A DNA stretch of 64,000 nucleotides from Monarcha castaneiventris obscurior. Lineage: Eukaryota > Chordata > Aves > Passeriformes > Monarchidae. How positions within the stretch are numbered: position 1 is the stretch's first letter; each line of letters starts with the position of its first letter. Where the stretch lies: assembly GCA_026261815.1 (NCBI GenBank), contig JAMPIT010000510.1, positions 19,874,001-19,938,000 of the forward strand, given 5' to 3'. Positions 1-11,570 of this stretch are shown here, piece after piece. Below the pieces are notes generated by a model. It saw nothing but the letters and a program-made list of their open reading frames with translations, had not been told where the DNA came from and made no database searches. Made by a program: the position numbers and the translations under genes.

Positions 1-3000
1 TAGCAGCAGTGAAACACTGCAGACAGATGATAAAGCAGTTTGATGTGAGCTCTTGTGAATGACACCGTGGAAGAAATCTGTCCCGTGAGACCTGAGGAAT
101 CCCAACCATGAAGAAGAGTAATTGCGGTCAGATAAAAATGGCAGCTTGCGTAGCACATCAGCTTGCTATCTGAATAAATATAATTGAGCACATTTACTTG
201 GACCAAGAGGGCTTTGCGTGTGCATAATTTCTAATCATCACGAGAAAAGATTGCACAATTTGAGTAATATAGATACAGTACTTTTTTTTTTTTTTTAATC
301 CAATTTGTATTGAAGAAACATTACAGTTGAGCTGTTGAGGTAGCCTGAGCAGTGGACTCTCTGTATATTATGGATTTTCATGGATTTATGAAGTTGCATA
401 TATATATATATGTGTACATATACCCGTATGTAACTGCACATACACAGTCAGCAGTCTATTTGCACATTGCCTGCATCTACTGCCTTTTGAACCACAAAAA
501 TCAAGAGTCCCTAGATCCAAACTGTTCCTGTTCAAAGAGCAGTGCTCAAGAGAACAGGATGGTCACATTGAGGAAGAACCACCTCCCTCCAATTCCTCTG
601 CCAAAAGGTGGGATTTAGAGACTGTCACAGTTCAGACCAGGAAAATGAGAAGCTCTAATGTTAAGCCTGGAGTGGGCTTTGGTGGCTGCTTGCACACACT
701 GGGCTGCTGCCATCAGGTGACACACTGCATCCAAGTTTCACCTTACTGACCATGGGTGGGGAGGTCTGATTCTCCAGTCCTTTCCCCACACCTCCAGTCC
801 CATCCTGTTCCCTCATTTCCCCAGCCCTGCTGGTTGCTGAACCCACCCCACAGCCAATTCATTTCACTAACACTGTGTGGAGAGAAACAATGGACTCCAC
901 ACGATTCAACATGAATCAGGCAGAAGCCATTTCATTGATGAACTACTGTCCCTAATATACAATTCTTGCTTTCCCTACACACGATTGTGAGTAATTATTA
1001 TTGGTTAAGGCCTATTTTCACACTCTGCTTTATGCTTTATGATTGGCTCCTGTATGTGTGTCACATTGTCCATCGTGTATGTCACAACTGTCCTTCAGTT
1101 TGCGTTTTCTTATCCTTTTCTTCCTTTGCTTGTTCCTCGTTCACGTCCTCCCCAATGCTGCTTGTTCCTTTCTCACAACCTTCCCATGGACATTTTCCCT
1201 TGTGTACATGCTTAAGTCCTTCTGTCTTCTGGTTCTTCTGTTTTATGGCTGGTTCACAATATGTCCATTTTCTAGTAAAAACATGGTTTCCACAACCCTG
1301 CTCAAACCACTCCAGCTGTCATCACGCAGCAGGGCTGCATTCCTGCTCTCCTCATAGTGACCCCAGCACTTGCTGGAGCTGCTCCGAGCCACCCCAGCAT
1401 TGTAAAAAACTAACAGGACAACAAAGGTCTTCTCCTGAGTTTGCAGAGCTGCAGCACAGCACTGGGGATGGAGGGCAGGAGGCAAGACCCTTGGAGTCAG
1501 CAGCTAGGTGGGCTGAGGGCTGATTCGGCTACACAGCCAGTCTGGTTTAAGGTCGTTCATTTTCTGCCAGGTTGATGACTGACTGGCAGAAAACGGGGGA
1601 AAAAATTAAGAAAACTGATCTGCTTCACAAAGGAACATAGTGAGTGTCAGCAGTGCAACATGGGGTAGAGACCAGGAAAGGGAAAGAGGGAAAGAAGAAC
1701 ATGGAGTGAAGAGAAGAAGGATTTCAGCTTTTGTCAGAGGTGGTTAGATTGACTCATTGTATCATGCAGCTCTGCTCATTAAAATGCAGCCGGTCACCCA
1801 GAAAACCTTCCCTACCCAAGAGAGGCCAGACTTCTGTTCTTCCCTGTGTCCATGACTGGAGAGCTGCCCCAAGAGTGGTATGGGAAGGAGCAGGTGGAGG
1901 GAAGGATGGCCAGTGGGAGTCCCTGTTGTGAAACCTCAGCCTGAGTGTTAAAACCCACACCCCTCACATTATAGGCTGGCTTAGGGAACCGTGATGAAAT
2001 TTTTTTAATTTCCAGAAAATTGTTTTGGGAAAACAGTCCCTGTGCAATATAATAAGTGGTTGCACTTCCACAAATAGGCAGCAGAATGGGCTGCAGGCTG
2101 TGGGGTGCAATAGTCCTGACTTATGGTAAGACTGCACGCCCGCCACACTGCCCGTTCAGCCACCCAGGAACACACAGAAACAAAGGGCAGAAAGAAAGCA
2201 CATGTCACAGAGTCATCCTGTATGATCAGCAGAGGAACAGGGAACCACCTGTGCAGGAAGCAGAGATGCACCCTGTCCAGAAGGCATGGGTAGGAAGAAG
2301 GACCTAGATCTAAATTTAAGAGCATATTAAAGTTAAGTTATTGATATGCATGCACCCAGCTCTCCTCTGGCAGACCAGAAGCACACCTGTGTCCATGTAA
2401 CTTACATCACATCTGTATCCATCACTCTGGAGATCCACACTGATCATTCAAGCCCCTGCTCTACCAACCATCCTCATTACTGTGTTCTCCATCCTTTACC
2501 TTAATTGACTCTCGATTCATCTGAGGAGGAGGGAGAGGAGGAGGAAGATGTGACTATTAAAAAGCACCAGCAAGAATCCTCTCAAAAATTTCACATCAAA
2601 TGTTCAGCTTGGCTGGTAAAGTGACTGAATTCACTGGATAATGAACCAGTTTTTCCCTTAGAATTAATGAAACAGAGGAGGATGTGTCAGGGACTTAAGA
2701 AATATACCTTACACACACAAGAACAGAGTAATATTACGTAGAGGATGAAGACGCAGGAGCAGGATTGTCCAGATCATCACCTGTGGAGGACACAGGCAGC
2801 CCACTGCCTTGGCTGCTTTGTCCATGAGAATGAACACCCAGCACACATCTTTTACTGTGAGTGTTTTCAATGCCTCTTTCTGAACAGCCACATTCAGCAT
2901 CATCTTCCTCAGATGAATCAAGATCAGTCAAGTCAATGCAGCGTGAAGGGCAGAAATGGAGGATAATGCTTGAGTGCTCTGTCTCTAAACAAAGCAGACA

Positions 3001-6000
3001 AGATCATTTCCAGCACTTATCTGCTCATTAATTCTGAGGAGAAAAACTGCTTCCCTATGCATTGCCTGGCTAGTGCTCATGCTTTTCAGGAACATGCTCT
3101 CAGTGGGAAGGAGAGTATGGCTGTGTATTTCTTCTGACTAGCCAAAGTAAAGGCTGAAGGTGCTTCACAGCTCTCTCACGGCCCATTATTTCAGTTCACC
3201 AAATGTTGCTATATGAGGAGCAGGAAAACCCAAATACACTCCAAACTGGAGTTTTTTATTTGAAGGTGTCTATGCTGTGGGGAAGCCAGGCCTGTTCAGG
3301 GGACTTAGGCAGGCTGGATACAAGACAACATTGCAGTCAAACATTCTTGCAGAGGGTTATGGACCTTGCCAGACGTGCTGGACATTCCCATTTTACAGGC
3401 TGCTGGCAGTGCAATGGTCAGAGTAGGCTGTGGTAAAATCATACCCTAAGATACCTGCTTCAGCTGCCTGCTGGTCTGATTTACACCACAGCTTTGCAAA
3501 TCAGCGGTAGAGAACTACACCCTGTTCTCACCAACTATCACTGTTTGGACCTGGGATAAATCAGAGAGAGAAGAAGAACAGAATATTTTTTAACAGAACA
3601 TTAGTTTCTGTTAGGATTGCTTCTTTTGAAAACTCACAGCTTAGGATGCACTGTGAACAGTGACCAGGGGACACAGAACATGGCCAAGCTCTGGCTGAAC
3701 CAAGCCAGCATTGCTGGAGCAATGGTAGATGTACATGCCTTTCTCTGCATCTCCTCCTGGGAGAGCTGGGAACTGTCAAAATCAATAATAAATTGAAAAC
3801 AGGGGTGGCTTCAGCTTTATCATGGTATCAGCTAGATTTCCTCAGAGTATGTTTAGATAATAGCTCTAAAGAAAATAGAAGCTGGTTCAGAGTAGAGCTG
3901 CTGTTACCTGTGTCATTCAACTGCTGGAAAAGCAGCACCAGGTAATTTTCAGGGAAGACTCATTGCATATAACTATGTGAGGGAGGAAAACAGCCACAAA
4001 TGAGGACCAGGAGGAAAACAACAGCAATACAGTCACAGCCAGGAAAGCAAAGGGAACTGACACTCGTGTGGATGCAGAATAATGAGCTTTGTGGAGCTAT
4101 GACTGACAGTGGGGCTTATCAGCAGCCCGAAATGGCAGGGATGCTCCTCCAGAAAATGATATTGCAAATGAAGTGGAAGAATGAAAAATTATGACAGTGA
4201 CTCTGACAAGCTCCAAGGAAAGCAAATTCTTCAGCAAGTGCTTCAGCAGGCCCGTAAGCAGCAGTGACACTGGCTGCAGATCCTCTCCTGAGGGCAGCTC
4301 AGTCCAGCAACCACAGAGAGAAGGAGCAGTGAGAACAGAGCTCAGCCCTGACAGAGATTTCTGCATACTGCAGAAAACTGAAAAGCTTCAAAGAAGGACC
4401 ATTATTTTTACACAGCACTTACATTAAAATCTGTGAAACCTGTGCCCTCTTATGTGTCATATTCTTTTTTACCTCTCAGTCTTCTCTGGCTTTATGGCAC
4501 CATTCAGTAAAACCCCAGTTAAACTGTCAAACTTTGGTTTGCCTCAGACTGTTTGTCAGACTCTCACACCTCTTTAAAACCCAGGGTTCAATAACTGGGA
4601 CCAACAGCCAACTGCCCTGTGGGGTTTGGGGAGTGCTTGAAGTATTTTCCCACTTTGTTTTCCACTGGGACAAGGTTTCACTGGACATCCCTGAGCCTGA
4701 GTCCACCTGCAGAGACATCACGGAGTTTGGGATTTTCTTGCTGAGGGTAACTCCTTGCTAATGGGGACTGCAGTTTAAAGAGGGGGTGAGCAGGGGAGGA
4801 GGAGGCTAGCTGAGTCCCCAGCCCATCTGCCTGTGCAGGGCTGATGGTTTGTCAGGTTTTATCACAGCCTCAGACATCATTAGCCTCCCTAGGATTTGCA
4901 TGCAACAGAAAAGAGAGACAGTCAAGAAATAAGGACCCTCTTCTGTCTTCCCTAAGAGCAGAGGGAAAAGGCTGCTCCAGGGCTCCCTGCAAGCATCTGC
5001 TATCCAGGCTCCCCCAGGGCAGGCCACCTGTCAGCCTCCTTCACCACGGACATTTCCATTTGGACACTGCCCTTGGCGCTTGGCTTTGCTGTGTAATGAC
5101 ACTGTGTGGACTCTGAAGCAATTGAAAGAAAAAAAAAATTAAAAACTACGATGTGTCTGCTCTTCTGTGAAGAACACATTTATAATTGAGTCCTACAGAC
5201 AGGGTTGGAGGACTGAAATGGGATTTTCTCCCGCTCCTGTTTCTTTACTTTCTTTTCCCCTCAGTACATACTTGTTTCACAACACTTTTCTGCACTAACC
5301 TCAGAGATGGACATGTTTTCATTTCAGGCACTTGACCTATTGTCCTTGGGTATTGTATTTAACTCAGCTCTAAGCCCCTAAGAATGAATGGATTACTATC
5401 TCTCTATGAATTTTGTAAAAATGCTGTAGGAAATGTCAGCTTCACAGTTTCCAGGGTTTGTGTTTAAGGAAAAATGATTACTCTGCCAAGGAGTGAATTA
5501 CCAGCTCCTAGCTCCTGCAAATGAGACTGATACAAATCTTTCTCAAACATCCAAGAAAAATTGGGATTAGGGCTGTACTTCTGCAGTCCAAACACTGCCC
5601 TGTTTGCCCTGACATCCTCTGCCTCCCTGTCCCAGGAGAGGCTGTGCCCATGCAGTCACCCTCACTTGGGGCTCCTCATCACAGCTGGGGACACCCAGGG
5701 GTGCTCCCCACACCGGCAGTGTCCTCCCTCAGAGGGAGACAGAGGTGTCACTGCCATCCAGCTGGAACACTCACAGCCTGCATAGGGAGAGCCCCCCTTG
5801 TATTTCCTCTGGTGAACCCTGGTAAGGCTTTCACTGAACAGCACAAGCCTCTGGCTCCGGAGCTGCTGGAGCTTGTTTTCCCCTGGCTTGGCACCACCTG
5901 CTTGGGTTACCTGTGACAAGATGAGGCAGCTGCAACAAGGGCAGCTGTAAGAGCAAGACCCCCGTGGGCTGTGTGGAGATCAGCCAGGCTGCTGAGATAC

Positions 6001-6214
6001 CCTGTGCCCCTGTGGCTTCTCTGATAGCTAATAATGCAAGTCAGCTCACCTGCCTGTGCTTCTTAAGGGAGCACATGGGGTACATGGCTGCTTTCATGAC
6101 ACAGGTGAGTACTTGAGATATTTAAGACTTTTATTTCCATATCAACCTTGGCTGAAACCAGCCAAAAGGAACTAGGAATCCCAGAGATTCAAAAGACAAG
6201 TAATATTTTACGGT
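1..6214. other. Intergenic, no gene recognised
   Basis: Both strands carry only short open frames without similarity that I recognise. Visible simple sequence: a T15 run (282-296), a short TA repeat (398-411), a perfect 11-bp hairpin (1560-1593) and a purine-rich stretch (2520-2552) encoding an acidic Glu run that is open but has no exon boundaries I trust. By synteny this side faces MTUS2, but I see no MTUS2 exon. Confidence 0.6.
1560..1593. repeat. Perfect 11-bp inverted repeat (hairpin)
   Basis: The arm TTTTCTGCCAG (1560-1570) is exactly complementary to CTGGCAGAAAA (1583-1593) with a 12-nt loop. Nothing nearby suggests a role; it could be a chance palindrome or a remnant of a small element. 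Confidence 0.6.
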
Positions 6215-6310
6215 GTGACTCTTGGGGATGGTGCTGTGCAGGGCCAGGAGCTGGACTCAATGATTCTTGTGGGTCCCTTCCAGCTCAGCCTATTCTGTGA
6301 TTCTGATTCG
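6215..6310 (+). mobile_element. CR1 LINE, 3'-end fragment
   Basis: The stretch reads like the extreme 3' end of avian CR1: a CAGGGCCAGGAGCTGGACTC block, then TGATTCTTGTGGGTCCCTTC, then a terminal ATTCTGTGATTCTG tail in place of poly(A). CR1 copies are usually 5'-truncated, and this one keeps only about 90 bp. Orientation is plus. It is not coding. Confidence 0.85.
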
Positions 6311-9300
6311 CTTCCATCTGAAAAGCAAGCCTCAGCCCAAGTTTCCTTCACTCCATCTCACCTGGTAGGCCTGATCCTTTGCCACACTGAGTGCTGCATC
6401 CTCATTTACACCCAAAAACATGTGTAGATTTGTTATCCCAGCTCCTCACAGGCACTCTTCTCACTGACCACATCTCCACTTCAGACACCTGGAAAGGATG
6501 CTGGTACCTCGTGGAATTAATGGCCACTTTTCCTGGGAAGAAAGAAGGTGGAATAGAACCATACCAGGAGAGTGTGTTGATACAAGAACAGCATGGAAAA
6601 ATATAGTATGGATGGGAAAGAAAAGGAAAAAAAAGAAGAATAAGAGAATATGAAACAAAACTAGAAGGAAAATGTAGGACGAGGTAAAATAAATCCACTA
6701 TTAATCTGATGCAAATTTATTTGCATCATTCAGTTAGAGACCACTGTGCATACGCCAGGAAAAAAAGGTGTGTATATAATGTTCAGGTATTCCTTCCCAA
6801 GGATTAACCATTTGCTGGGAGGAATACTGTTAATTTCATTTCCAATAAGGAGAGCATTTGTACTTATAAAAAGAATCTCAGGGCAGGAGAGGACACCTGG
6901 CCATGGTCCTTATCCCTTAAGTGGTCTCCAAGCTAGAAATCAGATTTGAAGTAAATAAACAAACCTGAGCAGGAGCATGCTCATCTAGATGCTCTTAAAA
7001 ATGAGCAGTATGTACAGCTCCTAATCACAGTGACTGACATCTGCTTTGTCCTTAGTGAGTGACAACTGAGAAAGTCTCTTCCCAAAAACACTTTTGACAT
7101 TATCGACATAATCAGAAGTCATCCCAATATATGCAGGCAATTAGTGATAACCACATTTCAAATAAGAAGTAAATCTACCACAAGTGTCAATATTCATCTG
7201 GAGAGTACGAATCTTTGAGTCATATTTAAATGAGTTTCCTTAATTAAACTGACAATGAAGTCAGTTCATGTTTATGAAAGTGCACCTCTTCCTCTGTCAT
7301 CACAGGTTAAAGATCCTCTGGAACATTCTCTCCTTTCTTTATTAAGAGCTTATAGAATTGAACCAAGTTTGCCTTTCTACAGGCTTGTGCCTATCATCAT
7401 ACGTGGGCTCGCCCACATGTTTTGGATGCTTACAAAAAGAGAGCTCATGCTTTGAAAAGCTGCAGCACAGCTGAGTCTGATGTAAGTAGGGGCAGGTATG
7501 AGCCTTGCCCTGTGTTGATGGGCTGCTGCCTGTCAGGGTATGATATAACATTGCCTGCAACTGTACAGATCTACATTTAGATCACTTCGACAGTTCAAAA
7601 TCACATATAAAATTACATATAAAAAGATAAAGCCATGTATGAAAAGATAATATTACTCTTACAGTACAACTTTACAGCATTCATAAAAAGGGGCAACTCT
7701 GGTATCAAGTGGCTATGCAGCTGCACTTGCTTCTAGTTTTCAAAATATTATTATTATTAGCAAGAAACTACCTGACAACTAAATAAAAATGCAAAAATAG
7801 TTGCCTAAATCTGTAAATGCAGGACCTTCCTGCATAGATTTATTAAACTGAAAGTATGAATGATGCTATCTGAGCTAATAGTTGTTTCTGCTGGGATCTG
7901 GGGTATTTTTGATGTGTCCGAGATGTTAGCTCTCTGGCTAAACTGGTCTTACATACACAGCTCAGCCTGCCTTGAGCCTGGATGATTTAAAAAGAGCTAT
8001 AACCTGGATGGAATTGCCAGTCAGATCTAGGGCATTTGTGCCTGGGGTATTGTTACATTGTCTACAAGCATCATTCAATCTCCCTTTGCTGTCTGCATTG
8101 GGTCCTTGTAAATAAAGTGAATAGTGCCTCCAGCTTAGGCTCTGCTTTTTCAATCGCGAGTCTCAAAGCTGACAACAAATAGGAGGCATGCATTATCAAC
8201 AACAGCCTGCTGAAATCTTGATGGAGCTATTCAAAGCAATTTTTGTGTGAGAGACTGTGTTTGAGATAGGAACCTGCCAGGCCAAAGGGCAGGCTACTCT
8301 TTCTCCACCTGACACAAATCTCTCCGTTAACATTTCAGTAAATGCTGCTCCTCAGTCGCCTCCTGGGAAAGGATCAGGGTCCAGGACAGCAGCTTTTTTA
8401 GGGATTGTAGGAAAGAGCACATTTTAACTAAGTAATAGAGTTTTCTTTCAATTCTGAAGATGAGTCTGGAGTGGTTCATGCCCTGAGTACGTAATCATCT
8501 CTAGCTTTACGTTTCCTGATGGGTTTCTCTCTTCGCACAGACTTGCATCTATTTTCAAGTAATTGCCATCTCCTTTTCTTGTCCTTGAGAACTAGCTCTT
8601 CTATAAGCTACAGTCAAATCCTATCTTCCCTCCATACAGTGTGTCATGTTGTGATTTTCTTAAACCAGCTGATGAGAGGCATTAGACACTTCTCACAGGT
8701 GATAAAGAGCCTGTTTCAAAGCTTTGTCAATTTAATTTTTACTTTTTAATTAGAACCAAAACTTTAATAAAATGTCAGCTAAGCTGAAAACGTTGATGGA
8801 GGGGGATATTCGGTTTGTTGAGTTGTTGGGGAATTCCTAACTATGGCTATACAGCTAACCGTAGATAGGAGGGTATGGTTGATATCCCAGGTCAAAAGTA
8901 CATCCCGGAATAAGCTGCAGAATGCCTGCAGGTACCTGAGCTGCTCTGCGGGGACTTTCGGGATCTTCCAAACCGTTACCAGTCAGCAGAGGGCAACACA
9001 GGCACAAAAACAGGGAAAAGCTTCACAGGCTCTTCACAAACGTGTGACTCAAACCCTCGGCTCCCTCTGCTAACGTGAGCAGGATCAGGTTCCAGCCTAC
9101 TGCAGCCAAGGATGAAACATTTTGTACAAAACACTCTTTTCTCCAAACAGAACTGATAAGCAAATGAAAGGACACATAATAAGTAAACCAACTACAGTTG
9201 TCAAAATCCCAGTAGAATAATTCAGAATTTCTGTGTGATAACCGAGGAATAACTGACTACAGCAAAACCTGTGAGCTGGCTACACACGTTTTAAATATAA

Positions 9301-9740
9301 CTTCAGCACGTGGATTTGGGACAGACTGGAGAGCTAAACAAATGGAAATTCTGGTGTGACCTTAAAAAGAAAGTTGTCAGAAAGGATTTTTCACTCCTGA
9401 TGGCAATGGTACAAATACTGCACCAGACCCTGAGGTCCCAAAGGTTAGCACAATATGCTCTACACCTATGTGGTACTGGCATCCAAGGGGCAGTAGTCTG
9501 GAGGGGCTTAGTCCCACTCTGCACCTGGGTTTTCCTTTATGGAGAGTGGAATTTGTGTCAGACTGGGGTAGAGGTGAAACAGACACACACAAAATGAGGA
9601 AGATCAACAGAGCTGCAGCAGAAAAAACAGATAGGAAACACGGCAGGACAGAGGCATCCACATGAGATTTCTGACCTTTTTTTTTAAATAATCACTGCCT
9701 GTATGCCAAGTCTCTGGGAGTATGGAAACCGTATCAGTTT
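6311..9740. other. Intergenic, no gene recognised
   Basis: Unique-looking, AT-rich sequence with no long open frame, no recognisable exon and no repeat family that I can name. Confidence 0.5.
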
Positions 9741-9899
9741 GGATCAAACATCAGTTATGCTCTTCTGACAATGACCAGAAGTAGATACCTAGAGAAATAT
9801 TTAAGCAAGGAAATGCCTGTAGAGATACTGCCCAGAACATCCTGCCAACCAGTCACAACCTGCAGGGCAGGGACTGGCTGGTCCATATGGGCCGTGTTT

Positions 9900-10320
9900 G
9901 TTTTCCAGCCCTCCACTGATTTCTCTGATGAGTCTTTAAATGCGTGAAGACCTTTATCACCCTCTAATTCCTGTGGCAAGGAGTTCACAGAGCCCATAGA
10001 CTTCTGAAGAATCACCTTGGGTTGTGCCCTGAAACTTCTTAACCACTGGTTTCCCTCATGTGCTTGCACTGGAAGGAGTGCTGAAAACTTCCTCCTGTTC
10101 CCTATTGTCCCAGCACTTAGAGGCTGCCTTCCTCTCTCCAAGGGCATCCCTTTTCCAGCTAGAAGAACTGTACTGTTTTTTTCTTGTAGAGAAGAAGCTC
10201 CATTCCTTTGACCACTTTTGACATCCTGATCTAAACATTTTCCAGTCCTAATACAACTCTTTTGAGATGCAGTTGAACTTTCTGTATTGCAGGGAATGAC
10301 TGTGAACTGTACTAAAATAA
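9900..10320 (-). mobile_element. Old CR1/L3-like LINE fragment
   Basis: Read in reverse this is degenerate 3'-region LINE sequence. Landmarks in the order expected for the reverse complement of the amniote CR1/L3 group are CTGTGGCAAGGAGTTCACAG near 9971, AAGAAGCTCCATTCCTTTGA near 10190 and ACATTTTCCAGTCCTAATAC followed by CTTTTGAGATG near 10236-10270. The copy has many substitutions and indels, so it is much older than the CR1 at 52.0 kb. Boundaries are approximate. The open frame of about 130 codons on the minus strand (9755-10147) is not an intact reverse transcriptase. The assignment rests on remembered consensus patterns. Confidence 0.6.
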
Positions 10321-11215
10321 CAACTATAATTAAAGATTACTAAGGTACAACAGTATTCAGCTGCCTATCTGCCTTGTCACGATGCAGCAGAGATTTACAA
10401 TAAATACTGCTATAACTTAAATGACATTTAGAAGTCAAATGAAACTGCTGAAAATCAGAAGATGATGAAAATCATTCCTTCTTCTTTACTCCCCACCCTG
10501 GAGAGGAAAACCCTCACAAATGATTGCCTCCTTCCAATTCTGCAACACAGCATCCCATATCTTATTCTAATGGCATCTGTTCTGATCTCCCACAGTCAGA
10601 GTGGCAGTTTCAGGTTTCCAAGCCACGCACAGCTTTCTTTTCTCATCATGAGTTCTGCCTTTCCAGCACAACAGACATAATGTGGTTGCTATGGAATTGA
10701 GTTTGCCTTTTGCTGTGTAAAGATGATGGGCTTTCTCATTTAGCAGCAGGCTGTTCCATGGTCAGGGCCTGGAAGGGCCTCCAGCACCTGGCGCACCAGA
10801 GGTAGCTGATGTTCCTCTTTCAGGTCTTTATGATCCAATTTTCCATACATGTGCTTTCCCAACAGCCACTCGCTGTTTTATTTTTTTAATATCTCTTTAT
10901 GAAACGCAGTCGGCCACTATGGATTCTTGAACAGACTTTTCCATTTCTGGAATGGGGAAAAGCACAAATGTACAATCTGTAGCTTTGGTTGTTACGCATC
11001 TGCTCCTTCTGAGTGCAAGCACTTACACAAAGCCCGTGGCAGCCTTTAGGTTTGCTGCATCTCCCCTACATCCCGGGACGGAGCAAGTCTGCTGCAATAC
11101 GGCCACAACCTTTTGCACTGCAGTAGGAGGGATTCACGTTGCTGCAGGTGGGTAGATATTCCACAGGTTGCTCTCTTAGATCAATACTACCAGCCAGGAT
11201 TATTTGGCATCCAGG
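10321..11215. other. Intergenic, no gene recognised
   Basis: No recognisable exon or repeat. It leads into the GC-rich block that follows. Confidence 0.5.
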
Positions 11216-11570
11216 AATGATGTGTCCCTGCGGCTGAATGCATTGCCAGCACACGCAGCATGCGAGGGGCTCACATGGAGCCAGAGCCGTGCTGCGGGAC
11301 ACGGACACACGGGTGCAGCCCCTGAGCGCCCGGGGGAAGTGCAAGGCTCTCCTCCAGGCTCGGAAGGTGTCCATTCGTGTCCCAGATAAGCAGCGGGCTG
11401 CCCGGGCGCTGCGGCGGGGATGCGGGCACGCCGTGTCTGCAGGCAGGCGGCTGCGCGCTGCTCCACACGTACCGGGGCACCGCAGGAAGGATTTCCTCTG
11501 CCTGCTCCCAGCCCCTGCACGCAGCCCGGGGATGAATCACGAGCCTTCAACTGCAAGATACCGGCGAGTT
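11216..11570. promoter_or_regulatory. Orphan GC-rich, CpG-containing block
   Basis: About 350 bp with many CpG dinucleotides (for example GCCCGGGCGCTGCGGCGGGG near 11399-11418) stand out against AT-rich flanks, about 17 kb upstream of SLC46A3. Frames are open on both strands (about 126 codons plus, 145 minus), as expected for GC-rich sequence; neither product is recognisable. It could be the promoter of an unannotated or long non-coding transcript, an alternative first exon, or simply a GC-rich repeat. No core promoter motif decides this. Confidence 0.35.

Noticed and set aside
966..1523. 185-codon plus-strand open frame
   Set aside because: Cys/Ser/Phe-rich low-complexity product with no recognisable family and no promoter or splice context.
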